Made by a program: the position numbers and the translations under genes | Notes under the pieces: model-generated | Told to the model about the DNA's origin: nothing | Databases searched by the model: none | What the model saw: the letters and a program-made list of their open reading frames with translations, nothing else | Assembly: GCF_041734735.1 (NCBI RefSeq) | Contig: NC_134910.1 | Coordinates: 4,645,712-4,709,711 of the forward strand | Direction: 5' to 3' | DNA length: 64,000 bases | Source: Babylonia areolata | Taxonomy: Eukaryota; Mollusca; Gastropoda; Neogastropoda; Buccinidae | In this document: positions 11,401 to 26,802 of the stretch, piece after piece | How the letters are laid out: each line of letters starts with the position of its first letter | Position numbering within the stretch: the first letter of the stretch is position 1

Positions 11401-14400
11401 TAACAAAAATGGTGACTGGTTCTTGGATAAATCTGTATAATCCATGTCAAAGGTAGCTTTACACTGCTCCCATTCAGGGACTGGTGAAAAAGTAGGTACT
11501 TTTGCAATTTGCTTATCTTTTGATCCCGTAGCACTAATGATATCTGATGCAAATGTATTAATGGATGTCATAGACTGTATCGTCTTAGCTCTTTTAGCAA
11601 AATATTTTTGTGAACTCAAATTAGCTTCTTCTTTTGAAAATACTTCATATGCGAAAGATTTGATAACGAATTTCGCGGCTGAAGCTTTCCTTTGTTCATC
11701 AAGAGATAAAACACCTGCTTCTCTATAAGTCCCTAAATTTGATGTAAGAATGGGCACACCTAGAACGAGTTTATAAGACTTACAATCAATGCTTTGCAGC
11801 TTCTTTAGCAAATGCAGTGGAGCACTGAAAAATACCTCTTGAGCGTATGTCAAGCGTGAACGTACGAGGGAGGTAGCGAGATTTATCAACGCTTTGCTAT
11901 CTTGCCCCCAGTGCTGTTTACAAATTATTTTAAGGAAATTTAGACCTTGCATTGTTTAGCATGTAGTCAATATGATAATTCCACGAAAGCTTTGAAGAAA
12001 GATAGACTCCCAAAAATTTAACAGATTGTGTATATCTGATGATAGTACCATTTATTGTAAACACGGGGAACTTTTCTGGGTCTGACCCTGTATTAAATAG
12101 CATCACATTTGTTTTTTCTAAGGACAATGATAAGCCATTTTCTGTCTAAAGTTGCTGATTTTATCAAGTTCCCGCTGGTATACTTTCTTTATGTAATTCA
12201 GTGTCCTAGTAGGCGTTTTATTTTTCATTGTCACCTTCATCCATAAGCAAATGTCATCAGCAAATTGAACCAAGACTGTATCTTTAGCTAGCTTGTTAGG
12301 TAGATCTGCTAATAATATATTGAATAAAACCGGCGAAATTACTGATCCTTGTGGTAACCCCATGTGTAATTGTCTGGGGTTTGTGTGGGTATTTCCTATT
12401 CTTACTTGTATAGATCTATCTGATATAATAAAAAAATAATAATAATAAAAAAAACACTTCTAATAACGGGTTTGTGTGGGTATTTCCTATTCTTACTTGT
12501 ATAGATCTATCTGATAAAAAAACAAACAAACAAACCAAAAAAAAAAAAACAAAAAAAAAAAACAACTTCTAATATAATCATACATGTTGCCTGTGATACC
12601 GATATTTTTTCAATTTATATAAAAGTCGAGCGTGCCACACTTGGTCGTATGCTTTTTTTCACATCAAAAAAAGTCGCTAGTACGTTTTTTCGCCTTGCAA
12701 ACTGTTGCTTTACCTGTGTAGTCAGTTTGACTAGATGTTCTGTGGAGGATCTACCTTTTTCTACAGCCAGCTTGGTTTATAGGAATTACACTATACTTCT
12801 CACAATAATGAACAAGTCTTTTTAGAACAATTTTTTCCATTAGTTTGCATACATGCGATGTAAAGGCATTTGGTCGATAACTGTTTTTATCTGTTCTGTG
12901 TTTGCCCTGTTTGTGTATTGGGACAACGATTGATTGTTTCCATACAAGAGGAATGTCACCATCAGACCAACATTTCTTTAAAATTAAGTGTAAGAAATCA
13001 GTCAAATTTCCAGGCAAATGTCTCAACATTTCGTTTGAAATTCCGTCTAAACCAACTGCTGTTTTTTGCTGCCGATATTTGAGAGACATTCCTTTATTTC
13101 ATCTGGTGTTATTTCACTATTTATATGTAGGTGATTTACGCTCTCTGAATCTTGGTATGCTTCATTTTTCTCTTGGCTTTCTCTGTACTTTCTATTTTCT
13201 TCTGACAAACCAGTGTTTCTACTATGAATACCAAACATGTCAGCAAAAACCTCTGCCTTTTCAGTATTTGAAGGTAGATCTGTATGGTCCAGTTTAATAA
13301 GGCATTGTGGTAAATATATTCCATTTTTCATTGTTTTTGTTTTCCCATACCTTTTGCATATCTTTGTGATTGAAAACTTCATTTGTGCAGAGACGACCAG
13401 TACTGCCTTTTTGCTTGTGCGTTAACACTGTTTGCTTTATTTTTAGCTTTTTTTCATCTCTAAATGATTTTGGGGGGATTGTACTTTTAAGTATATTTTA
13501 AATTTTGACTTCTTTTCTTTCTTTGCTGTTTCACAAGCCTCATTCCACCAGATATTACCAGAGTGCTTATGATCTTGAACCGATTTGAACTTTGGAATAG
13601 ATTCATTCGCAGCGGTGATGACTGCATTTGTAAATATCGAATATAAACTGTTGACATCTGTATCGTTTATGTTGTTAATTTGAAACGATGAAAGCAAACT
13701 TCTGAATTTATCCCAGTTCGCAAGTCTGTAATTAAATTTTGGAATTTTATCCTCTGTTGGATCTATCGACTGAGATATTTTTGATTCAAGTCTTGTGATA
13801 ATAGGCAAATGATCACTATTAAGAGTGTCATTCAGTGTATGCCAGTCACATATTGGTGCCAGATCTGGTGAGATTAAAGTAAGATCTATGGCAGTTGCTC
13901 TATGTCTTGGATTGTCTGGGACACGTGTTATTCTGCCATCGTTAAGTAGGTATAGAGAAGCATCTACAATGATTTCAATAAAACGATTGCTTGTGATCGA
14001 CTGGCAGCCTTTCTCCCAAAATGGCGAGTGTGCATTAAAGTCTCCCGTGATGAGAACTTTTTTGTCCTGGTCTGTCCGTAAGGTTCGAATCCACTCTGTA
14101 TTAAAGTCATTTGGACCCTGAGGTAGGTATACAGATATGACAGTCAAGAGTGAAGAATTAAACTGGACTTTTACAGCACAAGAATGACTATTTGGTGTAT
14201 CTGGTGGAACGGGGCTGGGGCATGGAGTGTACTTGACCCCTTCTCGAATGTATATCGCTGTGCTGATTTTCTCATTGGTATCCACCTTTTGATGTAATGG
14301 TGGAAAGTAATAGTGACTAAATTTAGGAAGTTTATCTCTTTTAACATTTAGAGATTGAAGTGCTAGCAAATGATAGTTATGAATCGCCAGATGCTGCACT

Positions 14401-16567
14401 AAGTGATCACAGTTTGTACCAATAGATCGGCAGTTCCATTGAAACACATTTAGGTTGTTGTCGACCGTCATTGCTCGAGAAAGTTCAATGATTGTCTCTA
14501 GTTGATCACAGTTCCAGAAAGTTAACTAATTTAACGGAACACAAAAAATATATCAAACTAAATAATAACACTAATAATATATAATTAAAAAGAATTGGTA
14601 GGTTATGAATCAGTAAACTAAACGAGTATGTATGAATGATTATAGTGTTGAAAGCAGAGATTAAATAGTAGAACAGTTCACAGCAGAGCGTCCTGTTCAC
14701 ATGGGAATAAATCAAATCTGAACACAAGTAAAAGTTTTGCCAGTGATCAATCCGAAGACCAGTCTATCAGGTTGCTGAATGGGTTCTTCCATGTGGGCTG
14801 GGGGAAGGCGGGGTAGGCATGGTGTTGATAGCGATGCGCTGATCGGGCAGGTCTCCTGGGAGTCTCCCACAGCAGGTCCCTGACAACACGCCCCACGTTC
14901 CCTGCCAGTAGACTGGTCCCCTTCCTCGTGAGGTGCAAACTGTCCCACAGGTGATGAAGTTTTATGTTGGTATTATCTACAAAAGAAATGTTTTTCTCGT
15001 CATAAAGCTCGGAAGTTAGCATGGCGTTGAACAGCTCACGTTTCATTTCTGTGCGTTCATCTTTCACGACCGTAATTTTACTTACGACGATTTTCGTTGT
15101 TGAGTGTTTTTTCGCCGTGTCTTTCAAGACGTGCACTAGAGATTTACATGATTTTTCAGGGTCAGCTGTTTTCAGGTCGTTAATGCCACAATGAATGACC
15201 ACTGCTTCGGGCTGTTTTTCACCAGAGCCAAGTTCTTGTAGGCATTGTTGCGCAGCGCTCACTGTGGGGGTTCGTTTCTTTGATGCATGGAACCAATATG
15301 AGTGCCCTAGCCGATTTCTTTCTACACCATTCATGACTGAATCGTGAAGAATAAGGGTTGTCGGAAGTTCTTGCTTGTTTTCATTTGATTTCGTTTTTTT
15401 AGTTTAGAAGTTTTCTTTTGTTTGGGTTTTACGTCATTTCTCGGGTATTGCGTGGTTGATAAATTGACGTCATTCTTGGGCTTGGCAACTCAACTTTTTC
15501 CTCTCGATTTGGGCCCATTGCTATTGTATTCTGCCTATCTTTTGGTGGTGTGGAGGCTGTCGGTGTGGACAGCTTCCCTGGTGTGGCAGAGGGACCGGAC
15601 CTCACTGCCTCTGCGTATGTTGGTGCTGTTAAGTGCAGGAGTCGGTTTGTGTCCCTCTGGTTTCCATGCGAACACCAGCCAGTCTGATGTAAGTTGTCTT
15701 CTTTTGCTCCTCTATCGCTCCCTCAAGCAGTGAAATCCGTCCACACAGTGCCAGAATCGCCTCACGCAATTCCGCAGGGGCATCTGCACTCCCGCACACC
15801 GCTGATGTCGATGGAGACTGCACTGCGGCCAGCGAAGGTATCACTGTCAGCTGCTGCTTGTCTCGCTGGTCGGTCTTGGTAGGCAGTGTTGCTGGACTGG
15901 AGGCATCGTCCACAGATGCCCCAGTATGTCGTTTTGCGCCACGAGTTGTTGTCTTTGGCGTCGCAGTGTTGCTGAAACTTCTGGTTCGTATTTTTCAGTC
16001 ACTGAGAGAACTTTGACTGCAGTTGAAATTCATCTGCCAGTAGGCTCCGCCATTTTGTCTGCATGTGTGTGCGTACGTGTGTGTGTGACGTAAACGTTAA
16101 ATTTTTATCAGTTGCCATTGGAGTGCAAGCGATAAAGCAACCAGTCGTCACATGTCATTATCGTCGTCATCGTTGTTATCCTAATCATCATCATCATCAT
16201 CATCACCACCACCATCATCATCGTCATCATTATCACCGTCGTCATCATCACCAATATCACCATTATCATCAATGTTGAATTATCATGACAGGTCCAGATG
16301 GAGACGAGTTAGTCGTTCGAACACCAGGTCAGTCACACCTAGTGTTTCTTAATAGCCTCCATCTGTCTGTCTGTCTGTCTGCCTGTCTGTCTGCCTATCT
16401 GTCTGTCTGTCTGTCTGCCTCTGTCACCCTACCTCAGTCTCTCCCTCTCTCTCTCTCATCATCGTCTGCGTCTCTCTCTCTCTCCCCCTCTCTCTCTCTC
16501 TGCATTTTTCTTTATCTCTTCCTATCTTTCATGATCCTATATCTGCGTCGTGTGTAAGTGCATGGTT

Positions 16568-16612
<45 letters not shown>

Positions 16613-16619
16613 GTGTGTG

Positions 16620-16650
<31 letters not shown>

Positions 16651-16999
16651 GACCATGAATCAAAAATAAATGTATTTCATTAAAATAGTGTCAGTGTCTC
16701 CCTCTCTTTCTTTATCTCTCACTCTCTTTCTCTCCTCCCCCCTCTCTCTTCTTTTGTAGTTGTGCATATCTCTCTCTCTCTCTCTGTCTCTCTCTGTGTC
16801 TCTGTCTCTGTCTCTCTGTCTAACTGTGTTTCACAGTCTTAGTGCAGGTGCGTATGTGCTTGTGTGTATACAGACTTAGACTATAAGAGAGACGGATATG
16901 GTATGATTATGTACTTGATAATAATAGATACGCTCATGTGCGCTCACACCGGCATTTGTTACACACATGAATGTACCCGTTTGCACGCGCGCGCGATCG

Positions 17000-17046
<47 letters not shown>

Positions 17047-19387
17047 TTTTTTTTTCTTTTTGCTTCCTCTTTGCAGGTTAGTTGTGATGGGCAAGTTTGG
17101 TTCACAAGAACACAAGATAATTTATTGTCCTTAAAAGGAGATGCTTGGTGTGTGGTGGCACACAATTAAATTCTATACAGTACAAATATAGACATACATA
17201 AGCCATTTGCTCAATCTCAGCTGCATCAAATATCCATGCGCCCGCCATCAGTCTCCATTTCACACTCATTATTAGAAATTACTATAAAAAAAAAAACAAT
17301 AAAAAAAACCCAACATGTCAAACTACCTTCAGATATAAAGAAGTAGGTTACATTAATAAATAACATAGCTGAATGATTAAATAATCAAATACATAAATGA
17401 TGGCAACGACAGTAATAATAATAGTAGTAAAAATGATGATGACGATGATGGTGATGATAACAACATCAATAACAACAGTAACAACAACAACAACAGTAAC
17501 AATAATAACAACAATGATACTACTACTGCTACTACTACTACCACCACAATCACCACCACCACTACTACTAGTGATAATAATAATGAATGAATGAATAAGA
17601 CTCCTTAACCTTGTCATGTACTAGAAACTAGGCACAGCCTGGGATTAAAACACTACACGCAATACCTAAAAATTTTAGTAATAAAACTGCAGTATTAAAG
17701 AACACACACGCACGCACACACACAAACACACACACACACACACAACACACACACGACATTTGTAAGCTTAATAGACCAGATCCAAGTTTAAGATTTCCGA
17801 AACTAAAACATCAAGCAAACACACACACACACACACACACACGTACGTGCGCGCGTACGCAGACACACATCACACACAATTGAATGGACACACCATAATT
17901 GAAACAATCAATCAGTTCACTGAACCAGGCAGCCAGACACCAACCCATCAAATCGGTCAAAAGCACTCAGTCACACAACCAGTCAGTCGATCCAGCATAC
18001 ACAGGTGGTGAGGAGTGTCACAGTTCAGTAAACCCGGGCAAGTGGATAGGGGTAAGGGAACAGGGAAGGGAGGGGGTGGCGGTAGTGCTGGGAGCGGTTT
18101 TTTTTTTTGTTGTTTAAAAAAAAAAAAATTTTTAACAATCGTGTCCGACTATGATCATCAGAACAGCAGAGGAGACAACTGCTGTTCCGACTATTTGGGC
18201 CAGAATTTGGTTATAGTGGAGAGTGTCTTACCCAAGTACATCCCCACTGTCTCAGCCAAGAGGGTTTTAGAACAGTCGGCGTTGGGATGGTTCCCAAAGG
18301 CAAACTAGCCCACAAGGCTGCAGCACTAAGAACCAGTGCAATTTTGCCTCCTAGTTTGAGTCAGTCTTTCACAAAAGACTAAGCTGTAAATGGTTTCCCA
18401 TTGACTGGAGAAACCATTGATAATACAGCTCTCACTTTGCTGTTGGCCCAAATGTAAACTTATGTCAGTCTCTGTGATACAAGCCGAGTGTTGCGCCGAG
18501 GAGGGGGGCGGGGGTGGGGGGTGTGGGGGGTGTACAGTTCAAAAAACGGGGAAAGGGGATGGGGTAAGGAAACAGGGAAGGACGGGTGAAGGGAGGGGGG
18601 GGGGGGGGAGGAAGTGCTGGAAGGCAGTGGGGGGAGGGTGGGTGTAACTTATCTAAATAAGTACTGGGGTGGCAGATATGGTGGCACCAGTTCAGATCTC
18701 CTGGGTTCTTCCCCCTGAGCACGTTCCGGCCTCTGATGGCGGACGGGATTAACGAGGCTCTTGAAACGCGTTGTCCTGCACCTCATCATTCGACAGCAAG
18801 CGACCAGAGTCCCAGTGTGTGGAGCAGTCTGACAGGGCAGGGTGCAGTGCGTGGTCGTCAGGGTTCTGGAGAATAGCGCAGGTTTTTTTTGTTTTTTGTT
18901 TTTTTTTTCCGTTTCACTTGGTGTAGATGTTCGGGAGGGAGGGGAGGGGGGGACGTCCTGGCCAATGACCTTGGCTGCAGCTGAAACAAACAATCCTGTC
19001 CAGTCTCTCCCTGTCAGTTTTCTTAAGAGGGAGCTGGTTTCAGTTTCAGTAGCTCAAGGAGGCGTCGCTGCGTTCGGACAAATCCTATATACGCTACACC
19101 ACGTCTGCCAAGCAGATGCCTGACCAGCAGCGTAACCCAACGCGCAAGTTAGTCAGGCCTTGAGAAAAACAACAACAAAACTTCAAAAACCCAAACAAAC
19201 AATTAAAAAAAATAAATAAATAATAAAAATAAAAACAGCAGGTTGTAGATGAGTACAGACCGGATTGAAAGAACAGGTTGAGGATGGTGCTGCTCACTCT
19301 GAACTGTCTGAGTTGTATGTGTTTTCATTGGGTTTTGGGTTTTTTTTGTGTTTCTTTTATGTTTTTGTTTTCTGTTTATAATTTGCT

Positions 19388-19420
<33 letters not shown>

Positions 19421-22400
19421 TAATATTTACAATTTATGGCGGGGCTGGGTGTTAAAAAAATGTCTATATTTATGTCTCACTATTGTAAACACATAATTAG
19501 ACTGCACACACGCACAAAAAATACAATCACGGCGCGTGCTTCGTGCGTGCTTTCGCGTGTGTGTGTGTTGTGTATGTGTGTTGTGTGTGTGTGTGTTTCT
19601 TTCCAGTGGGAAAATCCAGCTGCAAATGCGAGACGTGTTCTTCCAATTCGGCTGCCTACACCACACAGCAATATGGTTTGTTGTGAGGCATATACACTGA
19701 CATCATCCACCCACCCACCTACATCCACACATTCTTACCCCCCCCCCCCCCCAACTCCACCCCCCAACACCCCGCTCCCCCAGCCCCAACACACATACAA
19801 CACGTACAGCACACACATACCCACAGACTCAGAACACACACACACACACACACACAAGCAAACACACACACACACATAGGCTCACATACACGCAAACACA
19901 CGCACGCACGCACGCACACACACACACACACACACACAGAGGCACACACACACACACAAACCAGTCAAGGTCTAGCGGGAAGGAGGGGGGGTGGCGAAGG
20001 GGTGGGTGGGGGTGGGGGATACTAGCGAGTGTGACGGACTCAACACCACCAGGCAACAAAATGTTGACGCTAGAAATTCGGATGAGACAATAAACCGATG
20101 TTCTGTCAGTACCATGCATAAAAAGTATAACCCCCGGTATCCAGAAGTTCACTCTGACATTAAAAAAAAAAAAAAAAAAAAAGTTTGAAAAAAAAGGAAG
20201 AACCAGAATACATTTGCACATTGACACAGAGAGAGAGAGACGGATACAGAGCTTTTCACTTTCAGTTCCTCAAGAAGGCGTCACTGCGTTCGGACATATC
20301 CATATACGCAACACCACATCTGCTAGGCAGATGCCTGACCAGCAGCATAGCCCAGCGTCAGGCCTTGAGTGTATTCATATCATTATTATATCTGTTCACC
20401 TATGACAGTGGATTTCTTCCACATAGTGATGGCCCAAAGGTAACGCGTCCGCGTAGGAAGCGAGAGAATCTGAACGCGCTGGTTCGAATCACGGCTCAGC
20501 CGCCGATATTTTCTCCCGCTCCACTAGACCTTGAGTGGTGGTCTGGACGCTAGTTATTCGGATGAAACGATTACCCGAGGCCCCGTGTGCAGCATGCCCT
20601 TTGCGCACGTAAAAGAACCCACGGCAACAGCTATGCTACACTACACTGCACTACACTACACTACACTACACTACACTACACTATGCTGCACTACACTGCA
20701 CTACACGACAATACACTACGCTACGCTACACTGCACTACACTACACTACACTACACTAACCTACACTAGATGACGCACCACTATATCATACTCTATTATA
20801 CAGTGCTATACACTACTACACTATATGCTACTGTACACCTACACAACACAGCTAAACTATACTATACTTCACAACACAACACTCTCCATACTGTATTGTG
20901 TAATACTACACAATAAAACAACACAAACCCAACCCAAAGACAAAGGCAAAATTAGTTTATTTCTCGTGGCCCATTGGGGGCATTGAATTGTCACGTACAT
21001 ACATCTTTCACACATACCGTGCTGACAGTAAGACAAGAACAAAATTAGTTTATTTCTCGTGGCCCCTTGGGGGCATTGAAACGTTACATGCATACAGACA
21101 GACAGACATCTTTTAAACATATCATGTAAACAGTAAGAGTGATGTAGACAGCAAGACAAAGGCAAAATTAGTTTATTTGTCGTGGCCAATTTGGGGCATT
21201 GAAACGTTATATACATACATACAGACAGACATCTTTTAAACATATCATGTAAGCAGTAAGAGTGATGTAGACAGCAAAACAAAGACAAAATCGGTATAAG
21301 AGCAAGCCCGGCGCTTCCCTTTTTTGGGGAAGTGTCTGGGTTTGTTCCAATGTACCTTTTATATACCTGTGTTGCTAGATGAATTGGTAGCGCATGCAGC
21401 ATTTGCTTGAAGTTATGTACCTTGTGTGTGGAGAGAGTTACCACTCTTTACTATTTGTTCATCATTTGATCTCCTGGCCTCATTGTTTATTAATCTAAAG
21501 GCATTCTCGTGGTCCCTCGGGGGTATTGAAACGTCACATACATACATACATCTTTTAAACATATTATGTAAACAGTAGGAGTGATGTAACCACCACCCCC
21601 ACCCCCACCACCCAAAAAAGCACTTAAAAAAAAAAGCACTGGCGTAACACTGCCCCTTGCAGAGAACGTGGCCTTCAACAAGAAAACCATTACGAGCAGC
21701 GTGTACAAAGATTCGTACACCCAGTCCCTGGGGGGGTGTGGAGCCGTCAACGGCAACACGGGGCACCGCTGGGTGCCCAAGTCCAAGCCTGGGGCCAACT
21801 GCTTCCACACGAGGGACGACGACCCGGCTGCCTGGTGGACAGTGGACCTGATGTACGTCTTCACTTTACGGAACATGACGCTCTTCAGAAGAGGAGGTTG
21901 GTCATGCCGAGACACGGCCTTCTGCTAACTCAAGCAGCAGCTAAGCAAGGGGCCAGCCGCCACCAATAATAATGATGATGATAAGGATGATAATAATAAA
22001 GATAACAACAATTAGGAACACATAATAATAACGATAATACTAATAATTATGATAACAATTAAAAACACATAATGATAATAATTAAAAAATGCATAATGAT
22101 GATGATAATAATATTAATAACAATTAAAAATATATAATAATAATATTAATAACAATAATGATAATATGATGCTGCTGATAATAATAATAATGATGATGAT
22201 GATGACGATAAAATTAATAACGACAATAATTAAGATATGTAATGATGACAATAACAATAATGATGCTAATAATAAAATGATGATAACAACAACAATGATC
22301 ATGATGATAGTAATGACCAGCAAGCCACCCTCAGCAACAGTACCACAGCCACCATAGCCACCGCCACCACCATCACAACCACAACAGCTGCCAATAACAC

Positions 22401-25400
22401 CACCACCATCACCAATGGTGATGATAGTAACCTAGCCATCACCGCCACCACCACCTCCACCAAAACAGCCATCACCACCACCATCATCACCGCCATCATC
22501 ACCACCACCATCACCATCACCACCATCTTCACCACTGCTACCACCACCATCATCACCACCATCACCATCTACCACCATCACCACCACCATCATCACCCCC
22601 ACCATCACCCCCATCACACCACCACCACCATCACCCCTCTCACCACCAACATCACCCCCCCTTCACCACCACCACCACCACCATCATCATCATCACCACC
22701 ACCATCATTACCAGTACCACCACTATCACCCCCACCATCACCTCCACCACCACCAACATCACCCCCCTCACCACCACCATCACCACCACCATCACCACCA
22801 CCACCACCACTATCATCATCATCATCACCACCATCATTACTAGTACCACCACTATCACCCCCACCATCACCACCACCACCATCATCATCACCCCCCTCAC
22901 CACCACCATCACCACCACCACCACCATCATCATCACCACCATCATTACCAGTACCACCACTATCATCCCCACCATCACCTCCAACATCACCACTACGACT
23001 CCACCACCACCACCACCACTACCACTACCACCAACACCAACACCACCACCACCACGAACAGGAGCACCACCACCACCATCACCGCCACTTCAACACCACC
23101 ATCACTACGGCAAGCTGGGGTGAAGAACAGGAAATTAGCACTTGATGTTTACACACACACACAACACGCACACACACACACACATGAAAGTACACTCTCT
23201 CTCTCTCTCTCTGTTATATTGATTTTATTCAGAGCATGCGCGCGCCCCCGCTCACCCCCGCCTTTTTTTTATTTTTTAGGACAAGGTGGAGCAGCAAATC
23301 TGGCCGCCACGTTAATCAGTATTGACTATCAGACATGCTATCACTTCACTTTGAGCAAAGATGAGAAACGGATCGTCGAACAAACACGTAATCTTAAGGA
23401 AAGTAAGAACTGATTTTTGTTGTTGTTGTTGTTGTTTTTAATGATGTCAGTGATGATGATGAAGGTGATTATCATCGTTTTTGGTTTTGTTGTTGTTGTT
23501 GTTGTTTTTTTTGTTGTTGTTGTTCTTTTTTTTGTTGTTGTTGTTTTTAATGATGTCAGTGATGATGAAGGTGATTATCATCGTTTTTTGTTTTTTTTTG
23601 TTGTTGTTGTTGTTTTGTTGTTGTTCTTTTTGTTGTTGTTGTTTTTAATTATGTCAGTGATGATGATGAAGGTGATTATCATCGGATTTTTTTTGTTTTG
23701 TTTTTTGTTGTTGTTTTTGTGTGTGTATGTTCGGTTTTTTGTCTTTTTGTTGTTGTCTTTTTTGGGGTGGGGGGGGGGGAGGTAGGGAGTTGAGAGGGGG
23801 GGGGGCGTTCTTCCTCCACTTTGGGGAATGTGTAGGTGTGTGTGTGTGTGTTGGGAGTTGGTGTGTGTTTGTGTGTGTGTTGGGAGTTGGGGTGTGTGTG
23901 TGTGTTGGGAGTTGGGGGGTGTTTGTTTGTTTGTGTGTGTGTGTGTGCTGGGAGTTGGTGTGTGTGTGTGTTTGTTTGTGTGTGTGCTGTAGCCAATTGT
24001 GGAAGTCGCGGAATGTTAGAATGTGCGGGTGCATGTTTATATATGTGTATGTGAGTGTGTGTGTGTGTTGTAGTGTTGGGCCTGTGTACATTTGTTAATG
24101 TTTTCATATCTGTGAAACTGCATAATATTGGCATATTTGTATTTCTTTTTATCACAACAGATTTCTCTGTGTGGAATTCGGGCTGCTCTTCCCAGGGAGA
24201 GCGCGTCGCTACACTACAGCGCCACCCATTTTTTTGTACTTTTTCCTGCGTGCAGTTTTATTTGCTTTTCCTATCGAAGTGGATTTTTCTACAGAATTTT
24301 GCCAGGAACAACCCTTTTGTTGCCGTGGGTTCTTTTACGTGCGCTAAGGGCATGCTGCACACGGGACCTCGGTTTATCGTCTCATCCGAATGACTAGCGC
24401 CCAGACCACCACTCAAGGTCTAGTGGAGGGGGAGAAAATATCGGCGGCTGAGCCGTGATTCGAACCAGCGCGCTCAGATCCTCTCGCTTCCTAGGCGGAC
24501 GCGTTACCTCTAGGCCATCACTGCATATGTTTTGCCTCTGTGTGTGAGCGAGGGGGAGAGAGAGAGAGAGAGAGTGTGTGTGTGTGTGTGTTTGAGTGTG
24601 TGTGTGTTGTGCGATCTGCGATACGTAGGAGAGTGTGTGTTGTGCGTGCGTGCATATGTGTATTAATTCAAAATTATTTGTTTATCCGTCTTATTATCTA
24701 TCAGTATTCTTATCAGTAATTTCCGAATGATTTATTTGTCTCATTTTGCTCTGGTTTGGTTTATTCTCCCTCAACGCTGAATAAGCGCGTTGGGTCATAT
24801 GCCGGTTATCTGCTTAGTAGATGTGGTGTATGTAGCGTACATGGATTTGTCTGAACGCAGTGACGCCGCCTTGAGTAACTGACTTGGTTTTTATCCATTT
24901 ATTCATTTTATTTGTTTATCTTTATTCTTTTCAGTTCGATTCCTTTCTCACAGCATATAACACATCATGCAGCGAGTCCATCAGGTTTGTGGTGCAGTTT
25001 CCAATATTTTTTTGTCCTTGGGATTTTACTATCACGAGTTCCTTCTGAGTCCCCCCTGTGGATCACTATCCCTTAACTGGCCCCCATAGTACGTTAGTCG
25101 GGTACTTTCTCAGTGATAGAATTTTCTAAGAAAATGTTTTAAAACCCCTTCAGTGCCAGGGGGAAAACAGCAGAAAGTGGTGTTTCAGGTCATGAAACAT
25201 TATCCAAAACAATAAGCCTAAAACTGAGAAAATGGTCTGGAGATATACCACTCTAGACGAACTATGTGAATTTCCAGCCTTCCAGAGCTATTTCTCGTTT
25301 TCTGATGACGTCATCAGTGACGTCACTATATGCATGTACGTAATGCGTTTATGGCAGTCAAGGGGTAGAGGAAAAAAGGGAAAAAGAAAGATTTTCTTTG

Positions 25401-26171
25401 TATAAGATTTTGTTTTCTCCTATCACATTTGTTCTTCCCTGTAGCTTTGTGCCCGTGTTGTGAGAAACATGCGGTTAAAAGAGAGAGAGAGAGAGAGAGG
25501 TTGGCCGCTTGACAGCTATCGGGACTTTCTCTTTGCTTTCAAGTGAGGTTGTTTCTTTCCTCTCTCTTCTGTTATTTTATTTTCATTATTATTATTACTT
25601 TTTTTTACGTTAAATTATTAATATTGATTAGTTACTTTATCTTATTTTATTTTGTTTTATTTATTTTTTCTCAAGGTCTGACAAAGCGAGTTGGCTTACG
25701 CTGCTGGTCAGGCATCTGCTTGGCAGATGTGGTGTAGCGTATATGGATTTGTCCGAACGCAGTGACGCCTCCTTGAGCTACTGAAACTGTTTCTCTCTGT
25801 CCAATAATCAGTCTGGGGCTAAGATGTCGTAAGCCTTTTAGCAGTCAAAAAAGTGAAACAGCTGCTGTTTGCTGCGATACCCAGCCTGTACTGCCCTCTG
25901 GCAAACATCATCAGTGGGGAAATATTCCCAGTTCCAATGCCTACTCCTCAAGCGCATTTTGTTTCTTTTTCTCTTTCTTTCTTTATTTAAAAGTTTCTAA
26001 TTAAAAAAAAAATGAATAAAAACAAAACAAAAACTTATTACTCTTCTTTGTGGACAACGAAAATATCAAGGTTATACTTCTGTCTCTTCTTCCCCCCCCC
26101 CCCCCTCTCTCTCTCTTTCTCTCTCTCTCCCCTTCTCCCCCCGAACCGCTCTCTCACTCTCCCCCTCTGCA

Positions 26172-26202
<31 letters not shown>

Positions 26203-26766
26203 ACACACACACACACACACACACAGTGACAATCTTTATTTTAAGGAAAACTGCACACACACACACACATCCGCACCCTCCTCCCCCACCCTTCCACAAC
26301 CCCTCACACACGCTCACATAAGTATGTTAACACAAACGTGTCTGTTCCAGAACTAACGGTCACGTGTACCCGTGTAGTGACCGGCCGTGTTATTCGCTTT
26401 GAAAAGATATCCCACGTTTTGACACCGTTGTCGAAGAATCTGGACGTTTGTGAGCTTCAGATATGGGGTGAGAAGTCTTTTCTCTGTTTCTGTCTGTTCA
26501 TCTGTGTTTGTCTGTCTCTGTCTGGTATCTGTGTTTGTCTCTTTGTGTCTGTCTATCTGTGTTTGTCTGTCTCTCTTTGTGTCTCCTGTGATTATGAAAG
26601 CCCAGAGAGACTCTCTTCCGTTTTGAAGAAATTTGCGGAATGTTGGTTTGGAAACATACCAATATTCGTTTGATTTGCAAAGGATCATACCTTTTATGCT
26701 TGACTGCATGACTTTGGCCAACCCCTCTCTCAACTAAATGCAAAACGAAATATCACAGCAGAAATG

Positions 26767-26802
<36 letters not shown>

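Larger units (their letters stand above)
10490..16056 (-). mobile_element. Near full-length LINE with esterase ORF1 and RNase H
   Basis: Read on the minus strand from about 16056 (ACAAAATGGCGGAGCC near the 5' end) to about 10490. The order is ORF1 with a coiled-coil-like stretch ([20 protein letters not shown]) and an SGNH/GDSL-esterase domain; then ORF2 with APE endonuclease, reverse transcriptase, RNase H and a terminal Cys/His knuckle. RNase H places ORF2 near the I/Nimb-type LINEs, while esterase-type ORF1 is best known from CR1-group elements, so the combination is notable. At least seven frame breaks in ORF2 show it is dead. A duplicated 47-base block (12379-12425 and 12468-12514) beside A-rich runs marks a later local rearrangement. 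It fills most of intron 2 in antisense. Confidence 0.85.

Noticed and set aside
17076-17169. Possible exon after a TTTGCAG site encoding [15 protein letters not shown]
   Set aside because: No donor in the right phase before the stop, and no relation to the modules on either side.
20531-20773. Open frames rich in His/Tyr/Thr over the CTACA array
   Set aside because: Pure pentanucleotide repeat translated in different frames.
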